DNA of 64,000 nucleotides from Marimonas arenosa (GCF_030848945.1 NZ_JANHAX010000001.1:992001-1056000), one strand, 5' to 3'. Positions 8,376 through 17,762 are shown, counted from the first letter of the stretch. Made by a program: numbers and translations. Notes: generated by a model not told the origin, from the letters alone.

Positions 8376-9656
8376 TCACGGCGTCGCCCCGGCCAATGCC
8401 GACTCCACCGCCTGCTCCAGGCTTTCCGGCGAAACAAAAAGGTGAATCGCCTGCCCCAGGTCGCCCATCAGTTCCGGATGGTCAGGCAGCGCCGCGTTCA
8501 GGCGTTGCAGGGTCCGGCTCACTGCCGTCACATCGGGTCCGACATCGCCCGCGAACTGGTCATAGCCCAGATCGTTTGCCTGACCCAGCAGCCAGGCCCA
8601 GCGCGCGACCTCGACGGCGCGCCCGACATAGCGCTGAAACACCCCGCCAGCACCGCCGCCTGCCAGCGCATCGGCAAGCGCTTGCGCCTGCAGGGCGGCA
8701 ATCGACATGCCCTGCGCATAGATCGGGTTGAACGTTGCGATCACGTCGCCGATCGGAACATAGTTGTCCGGCATGTCCGTCTCGTCGAAATGGCGCATGT
8801 ATACCTGCGCCACCCGGTAGCGGGTGAAGTCCGAAACCGGCTTCTCCCCGGCAAGCAGCGTCACGAACCGATCATCCGGCAGGTCCGCGAGGAAGCCGCG
8901 GAAAGCAGCCTCCTCGGCCTCCACCGTGGTGCCGAACCGGTCAGCCGCCGTCACCAGCCACCTGTCGCCCTCGACGGGCAAGGCCACCGCGCTGCGGGTT
9001 TCCGGCGGATGGCCGAACATCAGCCAGCCACCGAAATCCGGACCTTGATTGATCTTTCGGCTAAACAGCGCCGAGGTATAGCTCAGTTCGGGCGCCACCG
9101 TCGACTTGCGTGGCGGCGCGATGCCGGCGCCGCTCAGCCAGGCATCGGTTCTTCCACCGCGGCCCGACGCGTCGACGACGAGGTCGGCGGCGATCTCGTG
9201 GCCCGCCACCACCACGCCAGTCACCCTTTCGGACCGGCCCGAGACCAACGCCTCGACGCGCCCGGTCTCGGTCGAAACCGCCTCCAGCGCCATCACCCTC
9301 TCGGGTATCAGGTGCTCGATCAGCGGACGCGTCTGCGACATCATCGTCAGCCCGATATCGACAGGCGGCGCCCAACCGGTTCCGCCCCAGGTCCGCCATT
9401 GACTGCGCACCCGGAACTGATGCGCCCCCCGCGCGATCAGATCGTCCACGAAACCGGGAAACAGGCCGGACATCACTTCTTCTCCGGATTTCAGCAGCGC
9501 ATGAGCATGTTGCCCCTGCGGTACCGCCTTGCGCGCCAACGCGCCGTCCGGCATCCGGTCAGGATCTAAAAGGATCACATCCCCGTATTGCCGCGCCAGG
9601 ACCGCCGCGGCCATCAACCCGGCCATGCCCGCCCCGATCACAACCGCCTTTTGCAT
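8376..9656 (-). CDS. FAD-dependent oxidoreductase/monooxygenase
   Basis: 426 residues with an N-terminal Rossmann FAD site [17 protein letters not shown], then [10 protein letters not shown], a middle [13 protein letters not shown] motif and the second FAD motif [19 protein letters not shown]. The GD...P...G arrangement is that of group A flavin monooxygenases and geranylgeranyl-reductase-like enzymes; the NPIYAQGMS form resembles polyether-epoxidase-like and squalene-epoxidase-like members. No gene in the neighbourhood gives the substrate. Start ATG at 9656 follows GGGGGA on the minus strand. The gene is divergent from thrS across about 205 bases. Confidence 0.85.
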   Translation of the reverse strand: MQKAVVIGAGMAGLMAAAVLARQYGDVILLDPDRMPDGALARKAVPQGQHAHALLKSGEEVMSGLFPGFVDDLIARGAHQFRVRSQWRTWGGTGWAPPVDIGLTMMSQTRPLIEHLIPERVMALEAVSTETGRVEALVSGRSERVTGVVVAGHEIAADLVVDASGRGGRTDAWLSGAGIAPPRKSTVAPELSYTSALFSRKINQGPDFGGWLMFGHPPETRSAVALPVEGDRWLVTAADRFGTTVEAEEAAFRGFLADLPDDRFVTLLAGEKPVSDFTRYRVAQVYMRHFDETDMPDNYVPIGDVIATFNPIYAQGMSIAALQAQALADALAGGGAGGVFQRYVGRAVEVARWAWLLGQANDLGYDQFAGDVGPDVTAVSRTLQRLNAALPDHPELMGDLGQAIHLFVSPESLEQAVESALAGATP

Positions 9657-9861
9657 GAGTCCCCCCGCTTCAACGTTTTTTCAAAGTACCTTTGTCGCAA
9701 TTCCTGGAAGGATAGCCGAAAAACCCCTGCCGCCAAAGCGTGGCTCGCGCCCCCGACCTGCCGCACGGCTTGACTTCGCCCCGACCCCGCGCCAAATAGC
9801 CCCTGAACCATACCCGCAACCGGGCGTTCCGTGGGCGCCAAACCGACGAGGAGCAAGGCCG

Positions 9862-11817
9862 ATGAGCCAGATTTCCCTGACCTTCCCCGATGGCAATGCG
9901 CGCGACTACGCCGCCGGCGTCACCCCTGCCGAGGTTGCCGCGTCGATCGCGCCCAGCCTGGCCAAGAAAGCGATCAGCGCCCAGGTCGACGGCGCCCATT
10001 TCGACCTGCAATGGCCGATCGAGCAAGACGCCGCCATCGCCATCAATACCATGCAGGACGACGCCGCCGCGCTCGAACTGATCCGCCACGACTTCGCTCA
10101 TGTCATGGCCCGCGCCGTGCAGGAACTGTGGCCCGACGTCAAGGTCACCATCGGCCCGGTGATCGAAAACGGCTGGTATTACGATTTCGACCGCGAAGAG
10201 CCCTTCACCCCCGAAGATCTCGGCCGGATCGAGAAGAAGATGAAGGAGATCATCAATCTCCGTGACCCCGTGACCACCGAGGTCTGGGACCGCGCCCGCG
10301 CCATCGAACACTACCGCGGCACGCACGAGCCCTACAAGATCGAGCTCATCGACGCGATTCCCGAGGACCAGCCGATCCGCATGTACTGGCATGGCGATTG
10401 GCAGGATCTCTGCCGCGGTCCCCACCTGAGCCATACCGGGCAGCTTCCGGCCGACGCCTTCAAACTGATGAGCGTCGCCGGCGCCTATTGGCGCGGTGAT
10501 TCAGACCGCGCCATGCTGCAGCGGATCTACGGCGTGGCGTTCAAGAACAAGGAAGACCTGCGCAAATACCTGCACATGCTGGAAGAGGCCGCCAAGCGCG
10601 ACCACCGCAAGCTGGGCCGCGAAATGGACCTCTTCCATATGCAGGAAGAGGCCCCGGGCCAGATCTTCTGGCACCCCAACGGCTGGATGATCTACACCAC
10701 GCTGCAGGACTACATGCGCCGCATGCAGGCCAGGGGCGGCTATGTCGAGGTCAACACGCCTCAGGTCGTCGACCGCAAGCTGTGGGAGGCCTCGGGCCAC
10801 TGGGAGAAATACCAGGACAACATGTTCATCGTCGAGGTCGACGAGGAACACGCCCGCGAAAAGTCGGTCAATGCCCTCAAACCGATGAACTGCCCCTGCC
10901 ACGTGCAGATTTTCAACCAGGGCCTCAAATCCTACCGTGACCTGCCGTTGCGCATGGCCGAGTTCGGCTCCTGCAACCGCTACGAGCCTTCCGGCGCGCT
11001 GCACGGCATCATGCGGGTGCGCGGCTTCACCCAGGACGACGCCCACATCTTCTGCACCGAGGACCAGATCGAGCGAGAGACCAAGATCTTCATCGACTTC
11101 CTGTCCGAAATCTATCGCGACCTCGGTTTCCCCGAGTTCAAGGTGCTGTTCTCCGACCGCCCCGACATGCGCGCCGGCTCCGACGCGGTCTGGGACAAAT
11201 CCGAAAAAGCCCTGCTCGATGCCACCCGCGCCGCGGGGATCGAACCGGGCTTCAACCCCGGCGAAGGCGCCTTCTACGGGCCCAAGCTGGAATTCGTGCT
11301 GACCGACGCCATCGGCCGCGACTGGCAATGCGGCACGCTGCAGGTCGATTTCGTCCTGCCCGAGCGGCTCGACGCGACCTATGTCGGCCGGGACGGCGCC
11401 AAGCACCGCCCGGTCATGCTGCACCGCGCCACGCTGGGCAGCTTCGAACGCTTCATCGGCATCCTGATCGAGGAACATGCCGGCAAATTGCCGTTCTGGC
11501 TGGCGCCGCGGCAGGTGATCGTCGCCACCATCGTGTCCGAAGCCGACGACTACGCGCACGAGGTCGTCTCGGCGCTTCAGGCCGCCGGGGTCCGGGCCGA
11601 AGCGGATCTGCGCAACGAAAAGATCAACTACAAGGTCCGCGAACACTCGCTCGCCAAGGTGCCGGTGATCCTCGCCCTCGGCCACCGCGAGGTGGAAGAG
11701 CGCACCGTGACCCTGCGCCGCCTGGGCGAGAAACACACCCGGGTCACGGCGTTGGCCGACGTGGTGGCAGCCCTGGCGCAGGAGGCTACCCCGCCCGATC
11801 TCGCGCGCGACGGCTGA
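9862..11817 (+). CDS. thrS: Threonine--tRNA ligase
   Basis: A 651-residue class II aminoacyl-tRNA synthetase that charges tRNA-Thr. Domain order: N-terminal TGS/N1 domain ([16 protein letters not shown]), the editing domain with the alanyl-editing-like [19 protein letters not shown] segment, the catalytic core with NCPCHVQIF (zinc Cys), [21 protein letters not shown] (motif 2) and [12 protein letters not shown] (motif 3), and an anticodon-binding C-terminal domain. The start at 9862 is chosen because it begins the conserved TGS domain and is preceded by GAGGAGCAAGG. The frame is open for about 330 bases upstream without homology. It is alone in its transcript. Confidence 0.97.
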   Translation: MSQISLTFPDGNARDYAAGVTPAEVAASIAPSLAKKAISAQVDGAHFDLQWPIEQDAAIAINTMQDDAAALELIRHDFAHVMARAVQELWPDVKVTIGPVIENGWYYDFDREEPFTPEDLGRIEKKMKEIINLRDPVTTEVWDRARAIEHYRGTHEPYKIELIDAIPEDQPIRMYWHGDWQDLCRGPHLSHTGQLPADAFKLMSVAGAYWRGDSDRAMLQRIYGVAFKNKEDLRKYLHMLEEAAKRDHRKLGREMDLFHMQEEAPGQIFWHPNGWMIYTTLQDYMRRMQARGGYVEVNTPQVVDRKLWEASGHWEKYQDNMFIVEVDEEHAREKSVNALKPMNCPCHVQIFNQGLKSYRDLPLRMAEFGSCNRYEPSGALHGIMRVRGFTQDDAHIFCTEDQIERETKIFIDFLSEIYRDLGFPEFKVLFSDRPDMRAGSDAVWDKSEKALLDATRAAGIEPGFNPGEGAFYGPKLEFVLTDAIGRDWQCGTLQVDFVLPERLDATYVGRDGAKHRPVMLHRATLGSFERFIGILIEEHAGKLPFWLAPRQVIVATIVSEADDYAHEVVSALQAAGVRAEADLRNEKINYKVREHSLAKVPVILALGHREVEERTVTLRRLGEKHTRVTALADVVAALAQEATPPDLARDG

Positions 11818-12430
11818 CCGCACCCCAACCCCGGCGCGGTCCGGGAAACCGCGCCCCAGCGTTGCCGGGGAAAGCGGCCGCGGTTGCACTGCGGCCGATG
11901 CAGGCCGGGCCGAGCGGCGCCCGGGATAGCCGTCCGATACGCCCGCGACATGGCGCGCCGCACCACCGGGATGGGCGTGCCCGCGGCAACCCCGTGCCGC
12001 ACGGCCCCTCTCTTTCTTGGCCCAAATACTCAAGGTCCCGACGGCTCCGCAGCGCCCGCGCTCGGAAGACCGGGCCGAGAGCCCCCGTCGCGGCGGGGTG
12101 GACGGCCGGGCGGCACGACGGGGGCCGGTTTCTTGCCACAACCTTACCGAGGCGCACGGCAAACCGGCATCACATGCGAACTCCGGAATGGAATACTGTA
12201 ACATTCCCATGGGTAAAGGTTTCTCTGGATGACATTTTTGCGCTCCGGTTTTCTTTATTTTCAACACTTTACTGAAAAAGCCTTGTTTCACCCCCTCACA
12301 AACCGCCCGGTTTTGCCTGACGCAGCCGTGATGCACGGCCTCGTGAGTGGCCCGTGACGCACAACCTCCGCTACCCATTTCCCATCGCATCCATGCGATC
12401 CGAACTTGCGACACCAAAGGGAGAAACCAG
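11818..12430. other. Intergenic region between thrS and the bufferin operon
   Basis: About 610 bases without a convincing gene. The right third (roughly 12180-12300) is AT-rich and likely carries the promoter of the bufferin operon. A stretch CTTGGCCCAAATACTC near 12016 weakly resembles the AAATATCCCGGG intergenic element seen elsewhere in the window, but lacks its hairpin. No consensus extracytoplasmic-sigma promoter could be placed with confidence. Confidence 0.45.
12385..12398. promoter_or_regulatory. Perfect inverted repeat upstream of the bufferin precursor gene
   Basis: TCGCAT-CC-ATGCGA, two 6-base arms with a 2-base spacer, ending about 32 bases before the precursor ATG. Its position and symmetry suit a dimeric repressor or activator site, or a small leader hairpin. 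No regulator gene lies beside the operon, so the role is a guess. Confidence 0.3.
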
Positions 12431-12736
12431 ATGTCGAATACCCTCAAATCCGCCGCCCTCGTGGGCGCTTTCGCCACCGCGCTGGCCGGCCACGCCACCA
12501 CCGCCAGCGCCGCCGAGCAGGAAAAATGCTACGGCGTGTCGCTGGCCGGCCAGAACGACTGCAAGGCCGGCGCCGGCACCACCTGCGCCGGAAGCTCGAC
12601 CGTCGATTACCAGGGCAATGCCTGGAAACTGGTCGACAAGGGCACCTGCACCACCATGGAACTGCCGGCCATGGCCGACGGCACGGCCCGTATGGGCAGC
12701 CTCGAAGAACTCGGCCGCGACCTGCCGTCGTCTTAA
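12431..12736 (+). CDS. bufA1: Bufferin precursor peptide (DUF2282, BufA1-type RiPP precursor)
   Basis: 101 residues. An N-terminal Sec-type signal (residues 1-28, hydrophobic core [12 protein letters not shown], cleavage near ASA-AEQ) is followed by a core with exactly four cysteines at 33, 44, 52 and 73 in the contexts [21 protein letters not shown] and KGTCTT. This is the DUF2282 signature. In characterised bufferins an MNIO enzyme converts the central cysteines to thiooxazole-type heterocycles, and the exported peptide binds copper in the periplasm. Here the MNIO enzyme, its partner and a DoxX protein follow directly, so the assignment rests on both sequence and context. ATG at 12431 has an AAGGGAG ribosome site and starts the signal peptide; a longer in-frame start has no signal. 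Confidence 0.92.
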   Translation: MSNTLKSAALVGAFATALAGHATTASAAEQEKCYGVSLAGQNDCKAGAGTTCAGSSTVDYQGNAWKLVDKGTCTTMELPAMADGTARMGSLEELGRDLPSS

Positions 12737-12747
12737 GCGCACCACTG

Positions 12748-12778
12748 CGGGCGCGGCGGCCCTGGCCCGTCGCGCCCG
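12748..12778 (+). other. Intercistronic hairpin between bufA1 and bufB
   Basis: In the 63-base gap after the precursor gene, GGGCGCG (12749-12755) can pair with CGCGCCC (12771-12777) around a GC-rich loop. No T-run follows, so it is not a standard terminator. It could attenuate transcription or protect the precursor mRNA end, giving more precursor than enzyme. Confidence 0.4.
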
Positions 12779-12799
12779 GCAGACTTTGCGAGACCTCCG

Positions 12800-13675
12800 A
12801 TGCTTGATCAGACCCGCCGCACCACCCTGCCTCTGGCCCCCGGCGTTGGCTACAAACCGCAGCACTACGCCGAGATCATGGCCGATGCCGGCCCGATCGG
12901 CTGGCTCGAGATTCATGCCGAGAACTACATGGGCGCCGGCGGCCGGCCGGTGGCGCAGTTGCGACACCTCTCCGAGCGATTTCCGATTTCCGTCCACGGC
13001 GTCGGTCTCTCGATCGGCGGTGAAGGGCGGCTCGATCCCGACCACCTGAGCCGCCTGCGCCGGCTGAGCGACTGGCTCGATCCGGCCAGCTTTTCCGAAC
13101 ACCTGGCCTGGTCGACCCACGAGTCGGCCTTCCTCAACGACCTGCTGCCGCTGCCCTACACCAGCGACACGCTGCAGCGTGTCGTCGATCATATCGACGA
13201 GCTGCAAGAGGCCATCGCCCGCCCGATGCTGCTGGAAAACCCCTCCAGCTACCTCGCGTTCGCGGAAAGCACCTGGGAGGAGCCCGACTTTCTCGACGAG
13301 ATCGCTCGCCGCACCGGCTGCGGTTTGCTGCTCGACGTCAACAATGTCTTCATCTCGGCCACCAATCTCGGATTTTCACCACAGGGCTACATCGATGCCT
13401 TCCCCTTGCGCCGGGTCGGGGAACTCCATCTCGCCGGCCACGACACCGAGGCGGACGACCACGGACGCCCGCTGCTGATCGACAGCCATGGCCGCGAAGT
13501 GGACGAACCGGTCTGGGCGCTGTTCGATTATACCCTGGCGCGCTCCGGTCCCCGTCCCGCGCTGATCGAATGGGACAATGACGTGCCCGACTGGCCGGTG
13601 CTCGCCGCCGAGGCGGCCCGCGCCGGCGCGGCGCTGTCCCGCAGCGTGGCCACCGGCGACGAGGTGCCGGCATGA
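12800..13675 (+). CDS. bufB: Bufferin maturation enzyme, MNIO (DUF692) family
   Basis: 291 residues of the multinuclear non-heme iron-dependent oxidative enzyme family (DUF692, TIM-barrel). Metal-site motifs are in the canonical order: EIHAENYM (37-44), [10 protein letters not shown] (His66), SEHLAWS (Glu100/His101), [20 protein letters not shown] and IEWDNDVP. The predicted job is oxidative modification of the cysteines of the adjacent DUF2282 precursor using iron and oxygen. It needs a partner protein for substrate binding, and the next gene encodes exactly that family. Its stop overlaps the start of bufC as ATGA (13672-13675). The ribosome site is weak, consistent with lower expression than the precursor. 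Confidence 0.93.
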   Translation: MLDQTRRTTLPLAPGVGYKPQHYAEIMADAGPIGWLEIHAENYMGAGGRPVAQLRHLSERFPISVHGVGLSIGGEGRLDPDHLSRLRRLSDWLDPASFSEHLAWSTHESAFLNDLLPLPYTSDTLQRVVDHIDELQEAIARPMLLENPSSYLAFAESTWEEPDFLDEIARRTGCGLLLDVNNVFISATNLGFSPQGYIDAFPLRRVGELHLAGHDTEADDHGRPLLIDSHGREVDEPVWALFDYTLARSGPRPALIEWDNDVPDWPVLAAEAARAGAALSRSVATGDEVPA

Positions 13676-14442
13676 GCGCGCCCACCTCCCGCCAGACCCA
13701 GTTCCGGGCCGCCATCCTCGACCCCGACCGCCCGGCCCCGCCGGGCCTGACCGACGGCCGCGGTGCACCTGCCGGCCGCCGGTTCTCAGTCTACCGCAAC
13801 AACGTCGTCGTGTCGCTGACCGAGGCGCTGGAAAAGGCCTTCCCCACCGTCCGCAAACTGATCGGCGCGGAGAACTTCGCGACCGTCGCCGGGCTCTACC
13901 TGCGGGCGCATCCCCCGACCTCGCCGATCCTGTCACGCTATGGCGCCGGTTTTCCGGACTTTCTCGGCGCCTTCGAACCGCTCGGCCATCTTGGCTACCT
14001 GCCCGACACCGCCCGCCTCGACCGGGCCCTGGTCGACAGCTACCACGCCGCCGACTCCGCACCGCTCGACCCGGGCCGGCTCGGCGCCCTCGCCCCTGAC
14101 GATCTGCTCCGCCTGCATCTCGGCTTCGCCCCGGCGGTGCGCCTGCTGCGCTCGCCCTGGCCGATCCACGGCATCTGGCGTTTCAACAACGAAGAGAACG
14201 CGCCGCAGCCGCCGCACACGGCGCAGGACGTGCTGATCACCCGGCCCGCCTATGACCCGGTGCCACGGCTTCTGCCGCCCGGCGGCGCCGCGCTGATCGC
14301 CGCCCTGTCCGCCGGCAAATCCCTCGGCGACGCCCTCGACGCCGCCACCGGCGAGGCCGCCGATTTCGACCTCTCCCCGCTGCTCACGCGTCTGCTGCAA
14401 GACAACGCGTTGTCCGGCGCCCAAGTGAAAGCCCCGGCATGA
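13672..14442 (+). CDS. bufC: Bufferin maturation partner protein (DUF2063 domain)
   Basis: 256 residues. The N-terminal ~100 residues match the DUF2063 'putative DNA-binding' domain: [12 protein letters not shown], then [33 protein letters not shown] and a [19 protein letters not shown] segment. In bufferin and related RiPP pathways this domain acts as the precursor-recognition partner of the MNIO enzyme, not as a DNA-binding protein. The C-terminal half ([14 protein letters not shown]...) is less conserved and may contact the precursor. It overlaps bufB upstream and doxX downstream by four bases each, so the three are translationally coupled. Confidence 0.9.
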   Translation: MSAPTSRQTQFRAAILDPDRPAPPGLTDGRGAPAGRRFSVYRNNVVVSLTEALEKAFPTVRKLIGAENFATVAGLYLRAHPPTSPILSRYGAGFPDFLGAFEPLGHLGYLPDTARLDRALVDSYHAADSAPLDPGRLGALAPDDLLRLHLGFAPAVRLLRSPWPIHGIWRFNNEENAPQPPHTAQDVLITRPAYDPVPRLLPPGGAALIAALSAGKSLGDALDAATGEAADFDLSPLLTRLLQDNALSGAQVKAPA

Positions 14443-14999
14443 CCTCGCTGATATCCCTGCACCGTTCCGTCTTCTCCCGGCTCGAGCGTGCCGACTGGCT
14501 GCTGCCCACGCTGGCCCGGCTGTTGTTCGCGGCGCTGTTTCTGGTCTATTTCTGGAACTCGGCGCTGACCAAGCTGGGCGACGGGTTTCTCGGCCTGTTC
14601 TCGCCTTCGCTCGGCGCCTACGCCCAGATCTTTCCCCGGGCGATGGAAGCCGCTGGCTACGACAGCTCGCAGCTCGGCCTGTTCCACTGGGCCGTGGTGC
14701 TGGCCGGCACCTGGGCCGAGTTCCTGCTGCCCGCGCTGGTCGTGCTCGGCCTGCTCACCCGCCTGGCCGCGCTCGGCATGATCGGCTTCGTCCTGGTGCA
14801 GACGCTCACCGACCTCTACGGCCACGGTGTCATCGCCGAGGCCAAATCCCTCGGCGCCTGGTTCGATGGTGACCCCGGCAGCCTGATCCTCGATCAGCGC
14901 AGCCTCTGGATCTTCCTGTTGCTGGTGCTGGTGATCAAGGGCGGCGGCGCGCTCTCGCTCGACCGCCTGCTCGCGCCGCAACCCGATGCGGACACCTGA
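14439..14999 (+). CDS. DoxX family membrane protein of the bufferin operon
   Basis: 186 residues with four predicted membrane helices (LARLLFAALFLVYFW, WAVVLAGTWAEFLLPALVVLGLL, LGMIGFVLVQTLTDLYG, LWIFLLLVLVIKGGGAL). DoxX proteins are frequent last members of DUF2282-DUF692-DUF2063 operons. Their role there is not settled; a redox or quinone-linked function in the membrane is often proposed. ATGA overlap with bufC. Downstream, a GC-rich hairpin of the AAATATCCCGGGG element probably terminates the operon. Confidence 0.88.
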   Translation: MTSLISLHRSVFSRLERADWLLPTLARLLFAALFLVYFWNSALTKLGDGFLGLFSPSLGAYAQIFPRAMEAAGYDSSQLGLFHWAVVLAGTWAEFLLPALVVLGLLTRLAALGMIGFVLVQTLTDLYGHGVIAEAKSLGAWFDGDPGSLILDQRSLWIFLLLVLVIKGGGALSLDRLLAPQPDADT

Positions 15000-15005
15000 T
15001 CGGCT

Positions 15006-15062
15006 CCTTCATCTGACCCCAAAATATCCCGGGGAGCGCAAGGGGCGGCGCCCCTCGCTCCG
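15006..15062 (+). repeat. Intergenic AAATATCCCGGGG element with hairpin, copy A
   Basis: CTTCATCTGACC, then AAAATATCCCGGGG, then a GC-rich hairpin (GGAGCG and GGGGC arms paired to GCCCC and CGCTCC). The same order occurs at 22621-22676. It sits between two convergent genes (doxX and the leftward gene at 15067), a place where a bidirectional terminator is expected. No T-run is present. Confidence 0.6.
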
Positions 15063-15066
15063 CGGC

Positions 15067-15435
15067 TCAGAAATGCGCCTTCGGCTCGTCGGGCTTGCCC
15101 GCGGCCAGCGCCAGCAGCCCGCCGACGATGCAGAACCCGATCGGAAACATGGTGAAGACGCCGAAGCCGAAGGCATGGTACATCAGCCCGCCGGCGATCA
15201 GCATCAGCACCCCGCCCCACAGCGCCCGGATCTTCGCCATCGCGCCGCCGGCGATCGCCAGCAGCGGCGCCAGGAAACTCGTCACCCGGATCAGCTGTTC
15301 GTTGTCGACCCGGCCGAACACCTCGGCCACCTCCTCGTGGCTGGCCGTCACCTCGGTATAGCCATAGCTGAAGAATCCGACCACCATCGCGATCAGCCCG
15401 CCGACGATGCCCAGCATCAATGCCGCGTTGCGCAT
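15067..15435 (-). CDS. Small integral membrane protein (DUF4064-like)
   Basis: 122 residues with four hydrophobic segments (LGIVGGLIAMVVGFFSYGY, FLAPLLAIAGGAM, WGGVLMLIAGGLMYHA, FGFGVFTMFPIGFCIVGGLLALAAG) and a short periplasmic stretch TEVTASHEEVAEVFGRVDNEQLIR between the first two. The architecture resembles DUF4064-type proteins, but the match is by general pattern only. It follows the ArsC-like gene by four bases on the same strand and is probably co-transcribed with it. Function unknown. Confidence 0.7.
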   Translation of the reverse strand: MRNAALMLGIVGGLIAMVVGFFSYGYTEVTASHEEVAEVFGRVDNEQLIRVTSFLAPLLAIAGGAMAKIRALWGGVLMLIAGGLMYHAFGFGVFTMFPIGFCIVGGLLALAAGKPDEPKAHF

Positions 15436-15439
15436 ACTC

Positions 15440-15760
15440 TTACTCCTTGTTCAGCAGCGCGTCCTGCACCGCCTTGTCCCACCCGAGATAGAGGTCATGC
15501 CCCGCCGCGATCAAGGGCCGCTTCATCAGCGTCGGGTGCGCCGCCAGCAGCTCCAGTGGCGGCCGGGCCCGCTCGGCCGCACTCAGACCGCGCCAGGTGG
15601 TCGAGCGGGTATTGAGCAACTTCCCGCCGAAAGCCTCGAACGCCCGCGCCATCACTTCCGCCGGCACGCCCTCGGCCCGAACATCGACGAAAGTGACATC
15701 TCCCAGGGATTTCAAGGCCTTGCGACAGGTGTCGCAGGTCTTCAGTCCGTATAGTTGCAT
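15440..15760 (-). CDS. ArsC/Spx-family (YffB-like) thioredoxin-fold protein
   Basis: About 106 residues starting MQLYGLKTCDTCRKALKSLG. The CxxC motif CDTC lies right after the first strand, as in ArsC/Spx-family proteins, and GLSAAERARPPLELLAAHPTLMKRPLI is the typical C-terminal helix with the 'P-x-L-x-K-R-P' signature. This subgroup (YffB-like) is of unknown role and is not a demonstrated arsenate reductase. The start is chosen at the beginning of the first beta strand; 13 extra in-frame codons upstream are not part of the fold. Confidence 0.85.
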   Translation of the reverse strand: MQLYGLKTCDTCRKALKSLGDVTFVDVRAEGVPAEVMARAFEAFGGKLLNTRSTTWRGLSAAERARPPLELLAAHPTLMKRPLIAAGHDLYLGWDKAVQDALLNKE

Positions 15761-15982
15761 GGCTCCCTCCTTCGGCATCGCCGCTTCATAGCGCGGCAAG
15801 GCCCGGGCTTCACCCCTGTTTTGCTTGCTTTTTGCGGGTCGCGTGCAATCATTTTGCTTGGGTCACTTCACATTTTCAGGGATCCGCCGCATGCGCCCGG
15901 GTCGTCTGAACGGTCAAGTGACCGGATTGCCAGACCGGCCCGCCAAGTCAGGGCCCGACGAGAATTTGAAGGAGAACGGGCC

Positions 15983-16189
15983 ATGCCAACCGGCACCGTG
16001 AAATGGTTCAACACCAAGAAAGGCTACGGGTTCATCGAGCCCGAAGAGGGCGGCCAGGACGTGTTCGTGCACATCTCGGCCGTCGAACAGTCGGGCCTGA
16101 CCGGTCTGGCCGACGACCAGAAGGTCGGCTACGAGCTGATCGACGGCCGCGACGGCCGCCAGATGGCCGGAGAGCTCAAGCTGCTCTGA
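15983..16189 (+). CDS. Cold-shock-domain protein
   Basis: 68 residues, one OB-fold cold-shock domain: MPTGTVKWFNTKKGYGFIEPE carries RNP1 (KGYGFI) and DVFVHIS is RNP2. It should bind single-stranded RNA/DNA and act as an RNA chaperone. ATG at 15983 is preceded by AAGGAGAACGGGCC, a strong ribosome site. The ~180-base region upstream to the divergent ArsC-like gene contains T-rich stretches (TTTTGCTTGCTTTTTG) suited to a promoter and 5' leader, but no specific cold-shock box is recognised. Confidence 0.95.
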   Translation: MPTGTVKWFNTKKGYGFIEPEEGGQDVFVHISAVEQSGLTGLADDQKVGYELIDGRDGRQMAGELKLL

Positions 16190-16214
16190 CCCTGCCCCCG
16201 TATCGGCGTCCGTA

Positions 16215-16352
16215 GGGTGGGTTTTCAACCCACCATCCCGCCCCATCGGACGATTGCAACGCTCCCCATCCACGCCACGCGCCCGACCCGGGGTGGGTGC
16301 GGAACGCGCCCGCCCATGGGGCGGGTCGGGCGCGTGCGCAGCGAAGCTGCGC
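16215..16352. repeat. Block of inverted repeats beside the AT-rich protease gene
   Basis: Three hairpins in sequence. GGTGGGTT-TTC-AACCCACC at 16216-16234 is of the GTAGGGTGGGTT type scattered in many bacterial genomes. A 14-base perfect pair, ACGCGCCCGACCCG (16277-16290) with CGGGTCGGGCGCGT (16322-16335), follows. The third is GCGCAGC-GAA-GCTGCGC (16336-16352). The block lies between the cold-shock gene and the low-GC gene at 16380, marking the left border of that gene. Confidence 0.6.
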
Positions 16353-16379
16353 GGGTTTCCAATCTATGTGCACGTCTCT

Positions 16380-17189
16380 CTATTTCTCACGGCGATCATG
16401 AAATTCAACAAAGTCACGAATTGTTTGCGCGGAAATAATATACAAAAATTCGTTCCCCCCTCGTACAATCATTCCTGCAAAAAGCACTTCAGAAAACGAG
16501 CCTCGTTCCAAAATGGCAAACACCGGACCGCCACTCGCTCCGTTTAGTGAGGCTGGCTGACGACCGACTATTCTCAAACGGAAAACTGAATCGTCGGGCG
16601 TCGATCCGTCGAATTCACAAGTCAGCGCACTTACACGAAGCTTTAACTCTTGATAGCCGAACGGAAATTCGTCGCGTACGTGAATATCTTGATCCTCATC
16701 TACGCAACCAAACGCGCAGAAAAAGGCGGCCTGGCTCAATTCATCGTCATCTATTGATTTGCGCGCATCAAAAAAGTCGCGCAGCATTTTCGGGTGTTGG
16801 TACACTGCGCCCGAAAAATTGAAAGCCCGCACTTGATCCGCATCTTGTTCCGGCGCGAGGCGGTGGCGAAATGCTAAGAACTGATTGGATGTCACATAGA
16901 CGCGATTTTCCGGCAATACTATGGCAACGTCACGATACTCAAGATCATCCGTCTGATGACTAGTCGCAAAGGCAAGTGGCCTACTCCCGAATCTCAAAAG
17001 AGAAAAGGAACCGTGTAGGCTGACTTCAAACTGCTCATCTCCTGTCCGGTTTACTACGTGTGTGCATTGCTTAAACAAATACTCGGGCAAATACTCCAGA
17101 TCGACATACAACTCACCCAGTTTTGCGCTGGTAAGAACACTTTCTCTTATCCATGTTGGCAGCTGCAGTTTCGCCAAGATTACCGGCAA
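16380..17189 (-). CDS. Orphan trypsin-like serine protease (cytoplasmic, AT-rich)
   Basis: 269 residues with a full chymotrypsin-fold triad by motif: His78 in LAFATSHQ (the TAxH position), Asp87 in YRDVAIVLP (the DxAxL position), Ser219 in NGASGGPVF (the GxSGGP position). A late FAGMIVRGG strand fits the substrate-binding wall. There is no signal peptide or membrane helix, unlike DegP/Trypsin exoenzymes, and no PDZ domain. Base composition is clearly lower in GC than in the flanking genes and codon choice is mixed (AAA, TTA, CGA), suggesting acquisition. No co-oriented partner is adjacent. Stand-alone cytoplasmic trypsin-fold proteins are sometimes defence effectors, but nothing here proves that. 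Confidence 0.7.
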   Translation of the reverse strand: MPVILAKLQLPTWIRESVLTSAKLGELYVDLEYLPEYLFKQCTHVVNRTGDEQFEVSLHGSFSLLRFGSRPLAFATSHQTDDLEYRDVAIVLPENRVYVTSNQFLAFRHRLAPEQDADQVRAFNFSGAVYQHPKMLRDFFDARKSIDDDELSQAAFFCAFGCVDEDQDIHVRDEFPFGYQELKLRVSALTCEFDGSTPDDSVFRLRIVGRQPASLNGASGGPVFAILERGSFSEVLFAGMIVRGGNEFLYIISAQTIRDFVEFHDRREK

Positions 17190-17336
17190 CCTTTAGTCAG
17201 TAGTTAATCAAGTCGCGAGTTTATTTCTTTTCGCCACCCCGCACATTGGGCGCAGCATCTCACCCCTCCAAAACCCCCTCAACCTCCCGCCATTCCCGCG
17301 CGGATTTGCACTATTCTCCACATACAGAGCGCTCAA

Positions 17337-17762
17337 TCAAGAGTTGTGCGCCACATACCGCTTCCCGCCCCGGTCAATCTTCATCACCTGATACACATCC
17401 TTCGCCGGGATCACCGTGGCGCCATAGGGCACCGGCGCTCGCCGCACCTTGCGCAGCGTATACCCGTCGCGCTCCAGCACCGGCACGAAGGCCAGCGCGG
17501 CGTTGTCCGGCCACAGCGCGCCGTCCTCCTCGGTCTCGAAGGCGCGCTCGACGAATTTCTTCAGCCGCGGCGAGCCGTTGAACACCGCCAACCGCTCGCG
17601 CACATATTCCCCAGCCGGGGGAAACCCCGCGCCGAACGGCTCCCACTCGGCGCGGTTGTCGAAAAAATCCGCCAGCGCCGGCCCGCCGCGTTCGGGGGTC
17701 AGCCCGCTTTCGCCGGTGATCAACCCGGCCAGAACCTCCAGCGTCTCGGGCGACAGCTTCAC
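17337..17762 (-). CDS. Small protein resembling an AbiJ N-terminal domain
   Basis: About 141 residues from a GTG start at 17762 that overlaps the thyX stop as GTGA; an ATG ten codons upstream would lie deeper inside thyX. The segment [34 protein letters not shown], then [23 protein letters not shown] and DGYTLRKV, follows the pattern I recall for the N-terminal domain (NTD3-like) of AbiJ abortive-infection proteins: an ITG-S-G helix, a G-L-FF segment, a 'LNGSPxLxxxI' helix, and a terminal DGYxL strand. The usual C-terminal effector domain is missing; instead ~30 residues end in [18 protein letters not shown]. It could be a stand-alone regulator or a domain remnant. GC content is like the surroundings. 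Confidence 0.55.
   Translation of the reverse strand: MKLSPETLEVLAGLITGESGLTPERGGPALADFFDNRAEWEPFGAGFPPAGEYVRERLAVFNGSPRLKKFVERAFETEEDGALWPDNAALAFVPVLERDGYTLRKVRRAPVPYGATVIPAKDVYQVMKIDRGGKRYVAHNS

Noticed and set aside
10501..12501. 666-codon minus-strand frame across thrS
   Set aside because: It lies antisense to thrS, has no domain resemblance and results from codon bias of the real gene.
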